Of a stretch of DNA of 64,000 nt, positions 8,155 to 17,093 are shown in pieces; positions within the stretch are counted from its first letter, which is position 1, and each line of letters opens with the position of its first letter. The DNA is from JBKPCD01 sp046727175. Its GTDB lineage: Bacteria > Acidobacteriota > Vicinamibacteria > Vicinamibacterales > 2-12-FULL-66-21. The stretch lies in contig JBKPCD010000062.1 of NCBI GenBank assembly GCA_046727175.1, positions 1 to 64,000 of the forward strand, given 5' to 3'. The notes below the pieces were generated by a model that was given only the letters and a program-made list of their open reading frames with translations, was not told where the DNA came from and made no database searches. Position numbers and translations under genes: made by a program.

Positions 8155-9865
8155 ACCTTCTGCCTCCTGTCGCCACGCTAACGGCCAATCCGACAGTCAC
8201 CACGACGGCCACGCCAATCGGATTGTGCCAGAGAAACGAAATGCTCTTCGTGGCGGGGTGGAACGCGACGACGGCTACGGCGACCATTCCCGCGATCAAC
8301 CCCGCGAATGCGCCGTGACCGTTCGCGCGCGGAAACGCGAGCGCGAGAACAAAGACACCCAGGAGCGATCCGTAGAAGAAGGAGCCGAAACGATTCACGA
8401 CCTCGATGAGCGATCCGAGCTGCACAGCCACATGAGCGACAACGCAGGCGACGATGCCCCAGAACGCCGTGGCGAGCCTGGAAGCGAGCAGAACGTGCGC
8501 ATCAGAAGCCGACGGACGAATGAGCCGACGGTAGATGTCAATCACGGTGGCGGTTGCTGTTGCGCTCAGCTCCCCGGCGGTCGCTGACATCGCCGCCGCG
8601 AAGATCGCTGCGATGACGAGACCCACGAGGCCCGGCGGCAAATGGGTCGTGACGAAGGCCGGAAACACGTAGTTCACATCCGGCCGTGGCGTATCGCCCG
8701 TGGTCTCGCCGTAGCCCGCGGCGCCGGTTGCCTCCCGCGCGAGCGTCGCGACGCGACCGCGAATGGCCTGCACCTCTCTGTTTGCTGCCCGAAACTGTTC
8801 GCGCGCGGCGGCATGGCCGTTCTCGTCCGCGCTCGCCAGCGACAACGCGGCCTGTCGGCGTGCCTCGAATGCCGACCCGAACTCCGCGTTCAGCTGCCGG
8901 TACTCGTCGACACGCGCGCTGCGCTCGATAGCTGCACCGAACGCCGCATTGAACAGGACCGGCGGACGATTGAACACGTAGAAGAGGAACATGAACACGC
9001 CCGTCATGAGCACGAGCACCTGCAGCGGAATCTTCACGAACGCGCTCATCAGCAAAGAATGGCGGGCCTGCGGCAGGGACTTCGCCGTGAGGTAGCGCTG
9101 CACCTGGCTCTGATCGCAGCCAAAGTACGACATGTGCAGGAAGAGGCCGCCTAAAAGGCCGGACCAGAACGTGTAGGTCTGCCGCACATCGAAGTGGAAG
9201 TCGATCGTGTTCAGCCGCCCTGCCGCGCCGGCGACATGCAGAGCCTGCCCGACGCCGACATCGTGCGGCAGACCGAGAATGAGCGCCGCGACCGCGCACA
9301 CGAGGCCGCCGACGACAACCGCCATCTGCTTGACGTCGGTCCACGTGACCGCCTGCACGCCGCCGAGCATCGTGTAGAGGATCGTCGGGCCGCCGATCGC
9401 GAGGATCGTCAACGTGAGATTCCAGTGAAACATGATCGACAGAATGACGGCCGGCGCCGAGATGATCGCGCCCGTAGACATGCTTCGGCCGCAGAGGAAC
9501 AGGATGCTCGCCAGCGTGCGCGTCTTCAGATCGAAGCGCCGCTCGAGGTACTCGTACGCCGTGTACACCCGCGCCCGATAGAAGAACGGCACGAGCGTCA
9601 TCGACAGGATGATCATCGCGAGCGGCAGCCCGAAATAGAACTGCACGAACCGCATGCCGTCGGCGTACGCCTGCCCGGTCGTGCCGACGAGCGTGATTGC
9701 GCTCAACTGCGTCGCCATGACCGACAGACCAACGGCCCACCACGGCAGCGATCGGTTCGCGAGGAGGAATCCGTCGACCTCCTTCGCTCCTTTCGTCCGC
9801 CGAATCCCGTCCGTGACGATCCAGACAAGGTACGCGAGAACGACTAACCAGTCGAGCGCATGCAT
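8153..9865 (-). CDS. Sodium:solute symporter (SSS/SLC5 family)
   Basis: 570-residue polytopic inner-membrane transporter, about 13 predicted helices. The N-terminal '[23 protein letters not shown]' and [14 protein letters not shown] (helix 1-2, sodium-site region) are typical of SSS proteins, as is the [10 protein letters not shown] segment near the C-terminal helices. A long hydrophilic loop (about 310-385, rich in Ala/Arg/Glu) interrupts the helical pattern between two membrane segments, as in some Acidobacteriota/Bacteroidota members. The solute is not predictable. The gene follows a 38-residue single-helix protein 37 bp upstream on the same strand, probably co-transcribed. Confidence 0.9.
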   Translation of the reverse strand: MHALDWLVVLAYLVWIVTDGIRRTKGAKEVDGFLLANRSLPWWAVGLSVMATQLSAITLVGTTGQAYADGMRFVQFYFGLPLAMIILSMTLVPFFYRARVYTAYEYLERRFDLKTRTLASILFLCGRSMSTGAIISAPAVILSIMFHWNLTLTILAIGGPTILYTMLGGVQAVTWTDVKQMAVVVGGLVCAVAALILGLPHDVGVGQALHVAGAAGRLNTIDFHFDVRQTYTFWSGLLGGLFLHMSYFGCDQSQVQRYLTAKSLPQARHSLLMSAFVKIPLQVLVLMTGVFMFLFYVFNRPPVLFNAAFGAAIERSARVDEYRQLNAEFGSAFEARRQAALSLASADENGHAAAREQFRAANREVQAIRGRVATLAREATGAAGYGETTGDTPRPDVNYVFPAFVTTHLPPGLVGLVIAAIFAAAMSATAGELSATATATVIDIYRRLIRPSASDAHVLLASRLATAFWGIVACVVAHVAVQLGSLIEVVNRFGSFFYGSLLGVFVLALAFPRANGHGAFAGLIAGMVAVAVVAFHPATKSISFLWHNPIGVAVVVTVGLAVSVATGGRR

Positions 9866-9902
9866 GTGAACGGTCTCGCGGTTGCGATTTGGAAGTGTCG
9901 GA

Positions 9903-10019
9903 TCAGCTGAAGATCCGTCCGAAGAGCCAGAGAACGGTGATCGTCGCCGCTTCGCAGATCACGACGCCGACGTAGAGGCGGCGCGCACGCGCCTCTTCGG
10001 CGTCATCCTGATCGGTCAT
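9903..10019 (-). CDS. 38-residue single-helix membrane protein, symporter partner candidate
   Basis: ATG at 10019, TGA at 9903. The N-terminus is acidic ([10 protein letters not shown]), then basic ARARR, then one hydrophobic helix ([18 protein letters not shown]) and GRIFS. The ORF lies 37 bp upstream of the sodium:solute symporter on the same strand. A -10-like TATACT (10027-10032, read on the minus strand) sits 7 nt upstream of the ATG, so the operon probably starts here. It resembles the tiny accessory subunits that accompany some transporters; no family is recognised. It is too short for routine gene calling. Confidence 0.6.
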   Translation of the reverse strand: MTDQDDAEEARARRLYVGVVICEAATITVLWLFGRIFS

Positions 10020-10040
10020 ATGCAAAAGTATATCGAGCGC

Positions 10041-10133
10041 GAATCAATTCTGAATCGTGAATTGAGCGCCGCCCCGGCACGCTTCGCCGTCGGGACGAGC
10101 GTCGCGCGATTCACAATTCGCAATTCGCGATTC
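10041..10133. repeat. GAATT-type degenerate-repeat hairpin
   Basis: Arm 10041-10069 (GAATC/GAATTG units) pairs imperfectly with 10104-10133 around a GC-rich loop. The best-matching part is GAATCGTGAATTGAGCGC against the complement of GCGCGATTCACAATTC. It lies between the symporter operon start and the end of the next minus-strand gene. Confidence 0.65.
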
Positions 10134-10138
10134 TCTCG

Positions 10139-10612
10139 TCAAGCGATGGGCGCGCCGAGACCAAGGTCGGCCTGATGGAGACGGGGGCGCGCTCTTGGCG
10201 ATTTCACGACGGCGAGGACGACGTCTGCGTGCGCGGATGGATCGAGGCGGATCGCATCAGGCTGTTTGACGATCGACTCTCCGTCACGAAGCGAGATCTG
10301 CAGGCGGTACCGGCCCGGTCTCAGTGTGAACGCGAACCCGCCAGCCGCATTCGTTAACGCGCGTTGGCGCGTGCCGCTGTCGATGTCGACCACTTCAATC
10401 GTACGGCCGTCGACGCGCGTCGCGCGCTCCAGCCCACGCACCCTGCCGGTGATGGTCGCATCGCCTTGCGCCCCGCCCCAAACGGGACGTTGCGGAACGG
10501 CGGCGGCACCGCCGCAGACGAGGGCCAGCAGAATGAAAATCACGAGAGCGACCGGCGCTGCGATGGATTTTCGTGTGGGTCGTGCTGAGGTGTGCTGGTC
10601 CATCCTGCTCAC
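10139..10612 (-). CDS. Secreted carboxypeptidase-regulatory-like (CarboxypepD_reg) protein
   Basis: 157 residues. A transmembrane/signal segment (about 17-38, AAPVALVIFILLALVCGGAAA) is followed by a single Ig-like domain with the pattern ATITGRV...NAAGGFAFTLRPGRYRLQIS, which is the CarboxypepD_reg / CNA-B-like fold used as a surface or periplasmic adaptor. No catalytic residues are expected. It lies 30 bp downstream of the polytopic membrane protein at 10643-12262 and probably shares its transcript. The first ATG is used; an ATG three codons later is equally possible. Confidence 0.75.
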   Translation of the reverse strand: MSRMDQHTSARPTRKSIAAPVALVIFILLALVCGGAAAVPQRPVWGGAQGDATITGRVRGLERATRVDGRTIEVVDIDSGTRQRALTNAAGGFAFTLRPGRYRLQISLRDGESIVKQPDAIRLDPSAHADVVLAVVKSPRARPRLHQADLGLGAPIA

Positions 10613-10642
10613 GGCGTTGCAAGCCGCACGCCATCGGTGGGG

Positions 10643-12262
10643 TCATCTCAGCCTGAACACAGCGGCTTCACCCCGGCCGTCGAAGAGTCGACCCAGCTCC
10701 GGTAGCCCGTAACGCTCGCGCAGCGTCTCCACGACTTCCAGCCCTTCCTCGGGCGTGAATTCCCGCAAATGCACGACGACGTAGCGGACGTTGTCCTGCC
10801 GTAGTCTCATGAGCGCCACGTCGTCCGGAAAACTCGATAGCGCGTGCCGGCGGTCCAGGTAGGACTGCGGATAAAAGCCGCTATAGCCGTTGACCATCGG
10901 CTGCCAATGAAATGTCGAGAGGTACGCATACTCGGAATCCGCGCCCGGCAGCGGCTCACCGCGCAGCGGAAGCTCCGCGACGACGCCGCGTGGCTGTTCC
11001 GCGAGCCACGACGAGAGAGGCGGCGGCGCATTCGGGTAAGGCACGAATGGCAGCGGCTTCACTCGATATTCCAGTAGCAGCATGACGCACAGAAGAACCG
11101 GAAGCACCCGCCGCCAGCGACTCGGCACGTTCGCGACGGCCGCTGACGTTCCGTACGCTGCAAGGATCGCCAGGAAGAACACGACAAAGATCCCCAGTCG
11201 TGCGAGCGCGCGCAGCCCGTGGTAGATGGGGACGTAATCGTACAAGAAGCCGTACGTCTGGCCTGACAAGCCGAGCGACATGTCGAATCCGACCGTAAGA
11301 GCGACGAAGTACGCGAGCGCGGCGGCCGGAGGTGGGCGAAGCAGCAGTCCGACGAGCGCCAGCATTATCGCGGTGAGACCCGGAAAGAGACGCCGCTCGA
11401 GCCGGCCGCGCCCCGCGAACGCGCGCCCCCACAGCACGTTGTCGGGCGTCGCCACCAGGTAACTCGAGGGCCGCGCGGCAAACGTCACGAGCTCCTGCTC
11501 GGATCGGCCGCCGGTCTCCTGCTTGGTGGCGAGATACGGTTGCGCGTACACGATGCACAGCACGCCGGCGAGGAGCGCGCCCGGAGCAAGCGCGCGGACG
11601 GAAGGCCACAATCGAGATCGCCCCTGAGCGATCATCAGGAGGATGGCCACAATCGGCAGCAGCGTTGCGAGAAAGACGCCGTAGTAGATGCTCGAGAGCA
11701 TCTGCAGCGCGACGAACGCGCCGGTGCCGACACCGAACCGCCACGAGCCGGACTCGAGCGTGCGATGCAGCGCCCAGAATGCCCAGGGCATCCAGACGGT
11801 CCACTGCAACTCCATGTGCATGTAGTGCTCGAATCTGTACGGCGCGAACGCAAAGATGATCCCTGCGAGGACGCCTGGAGCGCCGCTGCCAGTCAGGTGT
11901 CGCGTGAGTACGAACACGCCGACGGCGGACGCGACGATTGGCGACAGCAGAAGGACGTTGTGAACGAGGACGCGAGGAACTCCAACCCAGAGCAACGGCG
12001 CGCCGAACAGACCCTCCACGACCATCGCGTCCGAATACGTCAGGGTCCTTGGCTCCGGGTAGAAGATGTTGCCGTCGAACAGGCGCGTCGGCGCTGTCGC
12101 AAGCGCGTGCGCAATCCAACCAATCCGCCACATGTTGAAGTACACGTCCTGGTGCTCGCGGGCCTGAGATCCCAAAACGAGCACCTGCGGCCAGGTCATG
12201 GCGATCGTCAGCGCGACGAAGAGCGCCGCGACGGCGATAGTTTGTTTTCGTGATGGAGACAT
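10643..12262 (-). CDS. Polytopic membrane protein, GT-C glycosyltransferase-like
   Basis: 539 residues with about 10-12 transmembrane helices. The first loop contains QDVYFNMWRIGWIAHALATAP and NIFYPEPRTLTYSD, an arrangement common in GT-C-fold proteins and uncharacterised YfhO-like membrane proteins, where an early acidic residue is the putative catalytic base. A soluble C-terminal domain of about 140 residues follows (starting near 'LAEQPRGVVAELPLRGEP'). The lipid-linked sugar donor and acceptor cannot be inferred. It is likely co-transcribed with the CarboxypepD_reg protein downstream. Glycosyltransferase function is inferred from topology only. Confidence 0.7.
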   Translation of the reverse strand: MSPSRKQTIAVAALFVALTIAMTWPQVLVLGSQAREHQDVYFNMWRIGWIAHALATAPTRLFDGNIFYPEPRTLTYSDAMVVEGLFGAPLLWVGVPRVLVHNVLLLSPIVASAVGVFVLTRHLTGSGAPGVLAGIIFAFAPYRFEHYMHMELQWTVWMPWAFWALHRTLESGSWRFGVGTGAFVALQMLSSIYYGVFLATLLPIVAILLMIAQGRSRLWPSVRALAPGALLAGVLCIVYAQPYLATKQETGGRSEQELVTFAARPSSYLVATPDNVLWGRAFAGRGRLERRLFPGLTAIMLALVGLLLRPPPAAALAYFVALTVGFDMSLGLSGQTYGFLYDYVPIYHGLRALARLGIFVVFFLAILAAYGTSAAVANVPSRWRRVLPVLLCVMLLLEYRVKPLPFVPYPNAPPPLSSWLAEQPRGVVAELPLRGEPLPGADSEYAYLSTFHWQPMVNGYSGFYPQSYLDRRHALSSFPDDVALMRLRQDNVRYVVVHLREFTPEEGLEVVETLRERYGLPELGRLFDGRGEAAVFRLR

Positions 12263-12269
12263 GGCTCAC

Positions 12270-12425
12270 GGCTCTAGGCTTATGGCTCTTGCCTTTTGGC
12301 CAGTCAAACCAAGACCGCGCGCAAGATTACCTGGCGAGGTCAATCTCAGTGAGCGGATCCATTCGCTACGCGACACGATGATTCGGCAGACCAGGCCCAA
12401 AGCCCAGAGCCTTGAGTCCAGAGCC
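12270..12425. repeat. GGCTTT-type degenerate-repeat hairpin (copy 2)
   Basis: Arm 12270-12301 pairs with 12394-12425 at 25 of 32 positions around a 92-nt loop. It fills the 200-bp gap between two minus-strand genes. Confidence 0.78.
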
Positions 12426-12462
12426 GATTCACGCCAGGAATCGGAAGTCACCCCTCTGTTCG

Positions 12463-14322
12463 TCAAATGTCAATGCCTATCAGCTTCATGAGCCGCAGCG
12501 CGTTGCGCGACGTAGCGAGGCCCGGCCTCAACTGATAGTCGAAGCGCATCGTCCCGTCTTCGTCCACGATTTCCGTGAAGTGTACGAGCTGCGCCGCGCT
12601 TGCCAGCGGTTCCTCGGCCGCGATGCTCAGATCGTGCGTCGTCATCGCGCCGATTGCGCCTGCCTCGAGGAGGTGGCGGGCGACCGCACGGACAGCGGTA
12701 CTGCGCTCGGCGCTGTTGGTGCCCTGCAGGATTTCGTCCAGCAGATACAGCAGAAGGCGACCGGGCCGCTCGTGCTCGGCCGCGTCGACGACGCGTTTGA
12801 GCCGCGCAAGAGCCGCCATGAAGTACGAGAGCCCGAGCTCGAGCGAATCCTGGACACGAATGCTCGTCTGGAGATCCGTCTGCGGCATGTGCAATCTGGC
12901 AGCGCAGACGCAGCCGCCCGCCTGCGAGAGAACGGCGTTGAGCCCGATCGCACGGAGGAGAGTGCTCTTGCCCGACATGTTCGAGCCGGTCACGAGCAGG
13001 ATCGTCCCCGGTGGACCGACGCGCACATCGTTCGCGATGCGTTTGTCGTCGGCGATCAGCGGGTGGCCGAGTCCCTCGGCCTCGAATACCGGCCGCTCGG
13101 AGATTTCCGGCATGCCCCAGGACGGGTTGTCGCGGCTCGCGCGCGCGAGCGCCGCCAGCGCGTCGAGCTGGCCCAGCGCATCCAGCCAGCGCCGGACGCG
13201 AGCGCCGGCGTGGTGTCGCCAGCGCTCGAGCGCGAACAGCACGTGAAAGTCCCACAGCGTCAGCGCCTGAATGGGAAAATGGAGGATCGCGGCGCCGCGC
13301 CTCAAACTTCCAAATTCCAGGATCCGATTGAGCCGCCGCATCCATAGGGGCGCCGGCGCCACTTCTGCCGAGAGGCGCTCCCGCAGTGCGGCGAGCAGCT
13401 CCGACGATGTCGGCGCGGTGACCGCGTGCTCGATGAGCGCTGCATACGCCGCGAGCGCATACTGGCCGCCGCCGGCTCGGTCGAAGATCGTCTCGGTCAT
13501 CGTCGCGAACGCGAACGACAGGACGACGCCGATGAGGAGCGGAACGAGCCAGACTTCCGGCAGGATGCCAAGCGCATTCAGCAGGCCGAGAACCGCGATT
13601 GATCCGGTCAGGGTGAGGACGGTCGTCTGCAGAACCCCTGCGTATCTGCCGAACGGCGAAGGACCTTCGGCCCAGGACAGAAAGCGATCGAGATGCTCCT
13701 GGCGTGCGGCCATCGCAACGATGCCGTGCGCTGCGAAGCGCTCACGCCAATCGTCGTGCGGTGCGAGGGTCGCGACGGCATGTTGTCGTTGCGCAATTTC
13801 CTTCGCGTCCGCCGGCTGCTGCAGCCAGTCGGCAAGCACACGTGTGCCGATCACGGTTGCCGTCGGACCGAGCCACTGGAACAGCGACGCGCGGCCGAAG
13901 ACATCGAGATCGCCGGCGTAGGCGTGCGACGAGAGATCGATTTCCGCCGGCGCGTCTCCTGGCGGCAACGATGACCAGTCGCGGCGGATGCGCGCGATGC
14001 CGTGGGCGTTGACGAGCCGGAGCGCGTCGTGCCACCGCGCCCGCTCCTCGACACGCGCGTGCCAGGCAACGAGCAGGGCGAAAAAGCCAAGCAGTACGGC
14101 TGCGAGGACGAACCGCCAGACGGCAGCATCAGCCAGCGCCCACACGAGCAGCGCAAACCCCGGCAGGAACGTTGCCAGGCGAAGGCGGGCGATCATTGTC
14201 GATCGCCGAAGCTCGGCGTCCCTGTTGCTCGCGTGCCGGCGCGCGTTGTCGGCGTAAGGAACGAGACGCAGATTTCCGCCGGTGGTCGCGGATCTGCCTT
14301 TCTCGGAGGCCGACTCGCTCAC
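12463..14322 (-). CDS. MutS-family ATPase (no mismatch-recognition domain)
   Basis: 619 residues. The C-terminal third is a MutS/MSH-type ABC ATPase: Walker A is TGSNMSGKST (about 433-442), then VQDSLELGLSYFMAAL, Walker B is LLYLLDEILQGTNSAER, then a MTTHD switch. The N-terminal mismatch-binding domain of MutS is absent. Instead there are two hydrophobic segments near 45-85 and another pair near 225-265, so the protein may be membrane-attached. Similar MutS-related proteins are common in Acidobacteriota and Bacteroidota with unknown roles. Its ATG overlaps the stop of the methyltransferase gene upstream by 4 bp (ATGA), indicating translational coupling. Confidence 0.85.
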   Translation of the reverse strand: MSESASEKGRSATTGGNLRLVPYADNARRHASNRDAELRRSTMIARLRLATFLPGFALLVWALADAAVWRFVLAAVLLGFFALLVAWHARVEERARWHDALRLVNAHGIARIRRDWSSLPPGDAPAEIDLSSHAYAGDLDVFGRASLFQWLGPTATVIGTRVLADWLQQPADAKEIAQRQHAVATLAPHDDWRERFAAHGIVAMAARQEHLDRFLSWAEGPSPFGRYAGVLQTTVLTLTGSIAVLGLLNALGILPEVWLVPLLIGVVLSFAFATMTETIFDRAGGGQYALAAYAALIEHAVTAPTSSELLAALRERLSAEVAPAPLWMRRLNRILEFGSLRRGAAILHFPIQALTLWDFHVLFALERWRHHAGARVRRWLDALGQLDALAALARASRDNPSWGMPEISERPVFEAEGLGHPLIADDKRIANDVRVGPPGTILLVTGSNMSGKSTLLRAIGLNAVLSQAGGCVCAARLHMPQTDLQTSIRVQDSLELGLSYFMAALARLKRVVDAAEHERPGRLLLYLLDEILQGTNSAERSTAVRAVARHLLEAGAIGAMTTHDLSIAAEEPLASAAQLVHFTEIVDEDGTMRFDYQLRPGLATSRNALRLMKLIGIDI

Positions 14323-15173
14323 GCGGCCTGCTCTGCGCCTTCCGGTTTCCTCGCGAAGATGTTCAGGCGCCAGTAGTCGAGCGTGAAGCGCGGCGTGTCC
14401 GTCTCCGCCTGTTCAGCGAGCGCAGCGAGGAAATCCGGTCGCTCCGATTCGGGCAACCGATTGAGGTGAGGACGAATGCACACGCACGAAACGAAGTCCG
14501 TGAACGTCTCGCGATCGGGCAGCGTCGTGGGTGCTTCTTCGAGCGATACCATGACTGCCGTGAACCCGGCGCGCTCGAGCCGTGACGTGGTGAGCGGAAC
14601 CGTCGCGAACTCCCACGGTTCCGTCCAGCCGTCGAAATGCCGCGCAAATCGAGGCTCCTGCATCAAGACGCGCGCGCGCGTCCGCAGCGCTTCGAGGTTC
14701 GGGCCGCCGCCGCACTGCGCGACGACGCGCCCGCCGGGCGCCAGCGCGCGATAGATGCTCGAGAACGCCTGATCGTGATCGAGAATCCAGTGCAGGGTCG
14801 CGGTGCTGAAGATCGCGTCGAAGGCATCGACGAACGGCAGCACTGCGCCGTCCGCCTGGACGAAGCTCAGTCGGGCATCGTTCGACCGTCCGAGAGCAAG
14901 GCTGTCGCGCGTGGAGACCTCGTGCAGCGGCGCGATCGCCGACCTGGGCACGCGTCGCGCCGCCGCTTCCTTGAGCATCGCGCCGGAGCGATCGAGGCCC
15001 ACCACGTGCCCTCGACCCATGATCTCCAGGAGCTCGACGGTGAGCCGGCCGGTGCCGCAGCCGAGATCGAGGATGCGCTCTCCGCCACACGGCGCGAGGC
15101 GCGTCAGCACCCGACGTCCCCACGCGAGCTGCGGGTCAGAGAGCCTGTGATAGCGTTCCGCGTCCCAGTCCAT
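14319..15173 (-). CDS. SAM-dependent methyltransferase (trans-aconitate methyltransferase-like)
   Basis: 284 residues from ATG 15173. Class I methyltransferase fold: motif I is ILDLGCGTGRL (about 34-44), the acidic residue after strand 2 is VGLDRSGAML, motif II/III is 'FDAIFSTATLHWILDHD', then LAPGGRVVAQCGGG. The N-terminal MDWDAERYHRLSDPQLAWG and the C-terminal region resemble trans-aconitate 2-methyltransferase (Tam), though the substrate could be another small acid. An open frame extends upstream to 15395 but that part runs through a hairpin repeat, so the start at 15173 is preferred. It is coupled (ATGA) to the MutS-like gene. Confidence 0.85.
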   Translation of the reverse strand: MDWDAERYHRLSDPQLAWGRRVLTRLAPCGGERILDLGCGTGRLTVELLEIMGRGHVVGLDRSGAMLKEAAARRVPRSAIAPLHEVSTRDSLALGRSNDARLSFVQADGAVLPFVDAFDAIFSTATLHWILDHDQAFSSIYRALAPGGRVVAQCGGGPNLEALRTRARVLMQEPRFARHFDGWTEPWEFATVPLTTSRLERAGFTAVMVSLEEAPTTLPDRETFTDFVSCVCIRPHLNRLPESERPDFLAALAEQAETDTPRFTLDYWRLNIFARKPEGAEQAA

Positions 15174-15216
15174 CGGTGTGCACGCAATTATGAATGGTGA
15201 ATGGTGAATTATCAGC

Positions 15217-15292
15217 AGCTTTTGGCTCTCGGCTTTTGGCTTTTGGCCAGAATTGAATCGCGCCCAAAGCGTTGAGCCCTGAGCCGAAAGCC
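15217..15292. repeat. GGCTTT-type degenerate-repeat hairpin (copy 3)
   Basis: Arm 15217-15249 pairs with 15260-15292 at roughly 23 of 33 positions around a short 10-nt loop. It lies in the divergent promoter region between the methyltransferase and the aminoacylase-like gene. A short TGAATGG direct repeat precedes it at about 15191. Confidence 0.72.
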
Positions 15293-15301
15293 TTGGGGCC
15301 A

Positions 15302-15307
15302 TATAAT
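15302..15307 (+). promoter_or_regulatory. -10 hexamer TATAAT placed for leaderless transcription
   Basis: A consensus TATAAT ends 6 nt before the ATG at 15314, so the transcript would begin at or within a base of the start codon. No Shine-Dalgarno sequence is present. No good -35 is seen at the 17-nt spacing, where a hairpin arm lies instead. Confidence 0.5.
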
Positions 15308-15313
15308 CCCCGC

Positions 15314-17014
15314 ATGCGCCCAGCTCGCGTTCTCGGTCTCGCGGCTCTGGCGATCCTCGCGGTCGCCGCGTCCTCGAAGCTTTCACAACCACCAACGTTC
15401 GACATCGTGATTCGCCGCGGTACGGTCTACGACGGGACTGGAGCCGAGGGACGCCGCGTCGATGTCGGGGTCAGAGGCGACCGCATTGCGGCCATCGGCG
15501 ACCTCGCAACCGCGCAGGCTCGGAGCACGGTCGACGCATCAGGTCTCGCCGTCGCGCCGGGGTTCATCAACATGCTGTCGTGGTCGACGGACTCGCTCCT
15601 TGCGGACGGTCGATCGCAAGGTGAAATTCGGCAAGGCGTGACGACACAGATCTTCGGCGAAGGCAGCTCAATGGGCCCGCTCACCGACGTGATGAAGAAG
15701 CGCGTGATCGAGCAGATGGGCGACATCAAGTACGACATCACCTGGACGACGCTCTCCGGGTACTTGAAGGAGCTCGAACGGCGGGGCGTTTCACAAAACG
15801 TGGCTTCGTTCATCGGCGCGACGACCATTCGGGAATACGTCATCGGGCTCGAGGACAAGAAGCCGACGCCGAAGCAACTCGACGAGATGCGGGCGCTGGT
15901 GCGCCAGGAGATGGAAGCCGGCGCGCTCGGGATTGGATCGTCGCTGATCTACGCGCCTGCGTTCTACGCGAGCACCGAGGAGCTGATCGAGCTGTGCAAG
16001 GTCGCCGCAGGATACCGCGGGAAGTACATCTCCCACATGCGCAGCGAGGGGAGCAGGCTGCTCGAAGCGATCGACGAGCTGATTCGAATCAGCCGCGAGG
16101 CGCACATTCCCGCGGAGATCTATCACCTGAAGGCTGCGGGTCAGGCCAACTGGCCGAAGATGGACCAGGCGATCGCGAAAATCGAGGCGGCGCGGAACGA
16201 CGGCCTGAAGATCACGGCCAACATGTACACCTACCCTGCGGGATCGACGGGTCTCGATGCGGCAATGCCGCCGTGGGTGCTGGATGGCGGCTACGACGCG
16301 GCCTACAAACGGCTGGCAGACGTTGACACACGCAAGAAGATCGCGCACGCGATCGTGACGCCGTCGAACGAGTGGGAGAACCTGTATCTCGCGGCTGGAT
16401 CGCCGGACCGCGTGCTGCTCGTGGAGTTCAAGTCCGACGCGCTGAAGCCGCTCGCCGGAAAGACGCTCGCCGAGGTTGCGAAGATCCGCGGCGAGGATCC
16501 CGTCGAGACGATCATGAATCTCGTCCTCGAGGACCGCTCGCGGGTCGGCACCGTCTACTTCATGATGTCGGAGGACAACATCCGTAAACAGATCGGCCTG
16601 CCGTGGGTGTCGTTCGGGTCCGACGCGTCATCGATGGCGCCGGAGCCGCCCTTCACGAAGTCTTCCACCCACCCCCGCGCATACGGCAACTTCGCCCGGC
16701 TACTGGGCAAATACGTGCGCGAAGAGAACGTCATCACACTCGCCGAAGCAGTGCGACGTCTGACGAGCCTGCCGGCGTCGAACCTCGAGCTCGACAATCG
16801 CGGTCTTCTCAAAGAGAGAATGTTTGCCGACGTCGTGGTCTTCGATCCCGCGACGATTGCAGATGTTGCGACGTTCCAGCAGCCGCATCAGTACGCCGTC
16901 GGGATAAAACACGTCTTCGTCAACGGCGTGCCCGCCTTGAAGGATGGAGAACATACTGGCGCGAAGCCAGGCCGCGCGCTTTGGGGCGTAGGCAAGAAAG
17001 AAAGTTCGAAGTAA
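15314..17014 (+). CDS. D-aminoacylase-like amidohydrolase lacking the HxH metal motif
   Basis: 566 residues with an N-terminal signal segment (about 1-22). The amidohydrolase/D-aminoacylase framework is clear: IVIRRGTVYDGTG, then APGFIN at about 81-86, YISHMRSEG, IYHLK, VSFGSDASSM and a C-terminal FVNGVPALKDGEHTGAKPGR. However, the position of the metal-binding HxH carries NMLSWST. The homologue at 5531-7174 has VHTHADD there. The loss points to altered metal binding, altered chemistry or loss of catalysis; a subfamily with this variant probably exists, since the rest is well conserved. The start at ATG 15314 is set by the signal peptide and -10 position. Confidence 0.85.
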   Translation: MRPARVLGLAALAILAVAASSKLSQPPTFDIVIRRGTVYDGTGAEGRRVDVGVRGDRIAAIGDLATAQARSTVDASGLAVAPGFINMLSWSTDSLLADGRSQGEIRQGVTTQIFGEGSSMGPLTDVMKKRVIEQMGDIKYDITWTTLSGYLKELERRGVSQNVASFIGATTIREYVIGLEDKKPTPKQLDEMRALVRQEMEAGALGIGSSLIYAPAFYASTEELIELCKVAAGYRGKYISHMRSEGSRLLEAIDELIRISREAHIPAEIYHLKAAGQANWPKMDQAIAKIEAARNDGLKITANMYTYPAGSTGLDAAMPPWVLDGGYDAAYKRLADVDTRKKIAHAIVTPSNEWENLYLAAGSPDRVLLVEFKSDALKPLAGKTLAEVAKIRGEDPVETIMNLVLEDRSRVGTVYFMMSEDNIRKQIGLPWVSFGSDASSMAPEPPFTKSSTHPRAYGNFARLLGKYVREENVITLAEAVRRLTSLPASNLELDNRGLLKERMFADVVVFDPATIADVATFQQPHQYAVGIKHVFVNGVPALKDGEHTGAKPGRALWGVGKKESSK

Positions 17015-17093
17015 ATCGGGCCGTCTTTTTTCAGCGGCTTGTTCGCATCTGATCCCTCTCGAGCGGATTGGAGAAGGGTGGGCTGGGTGATTC

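Noticed and set aside
15174..15395. N-terminal extension of the methyltransferase
   Set aside because: Extension is encoded by a hairpin repeat and the start of the divergent gene; homology begins at 15173.
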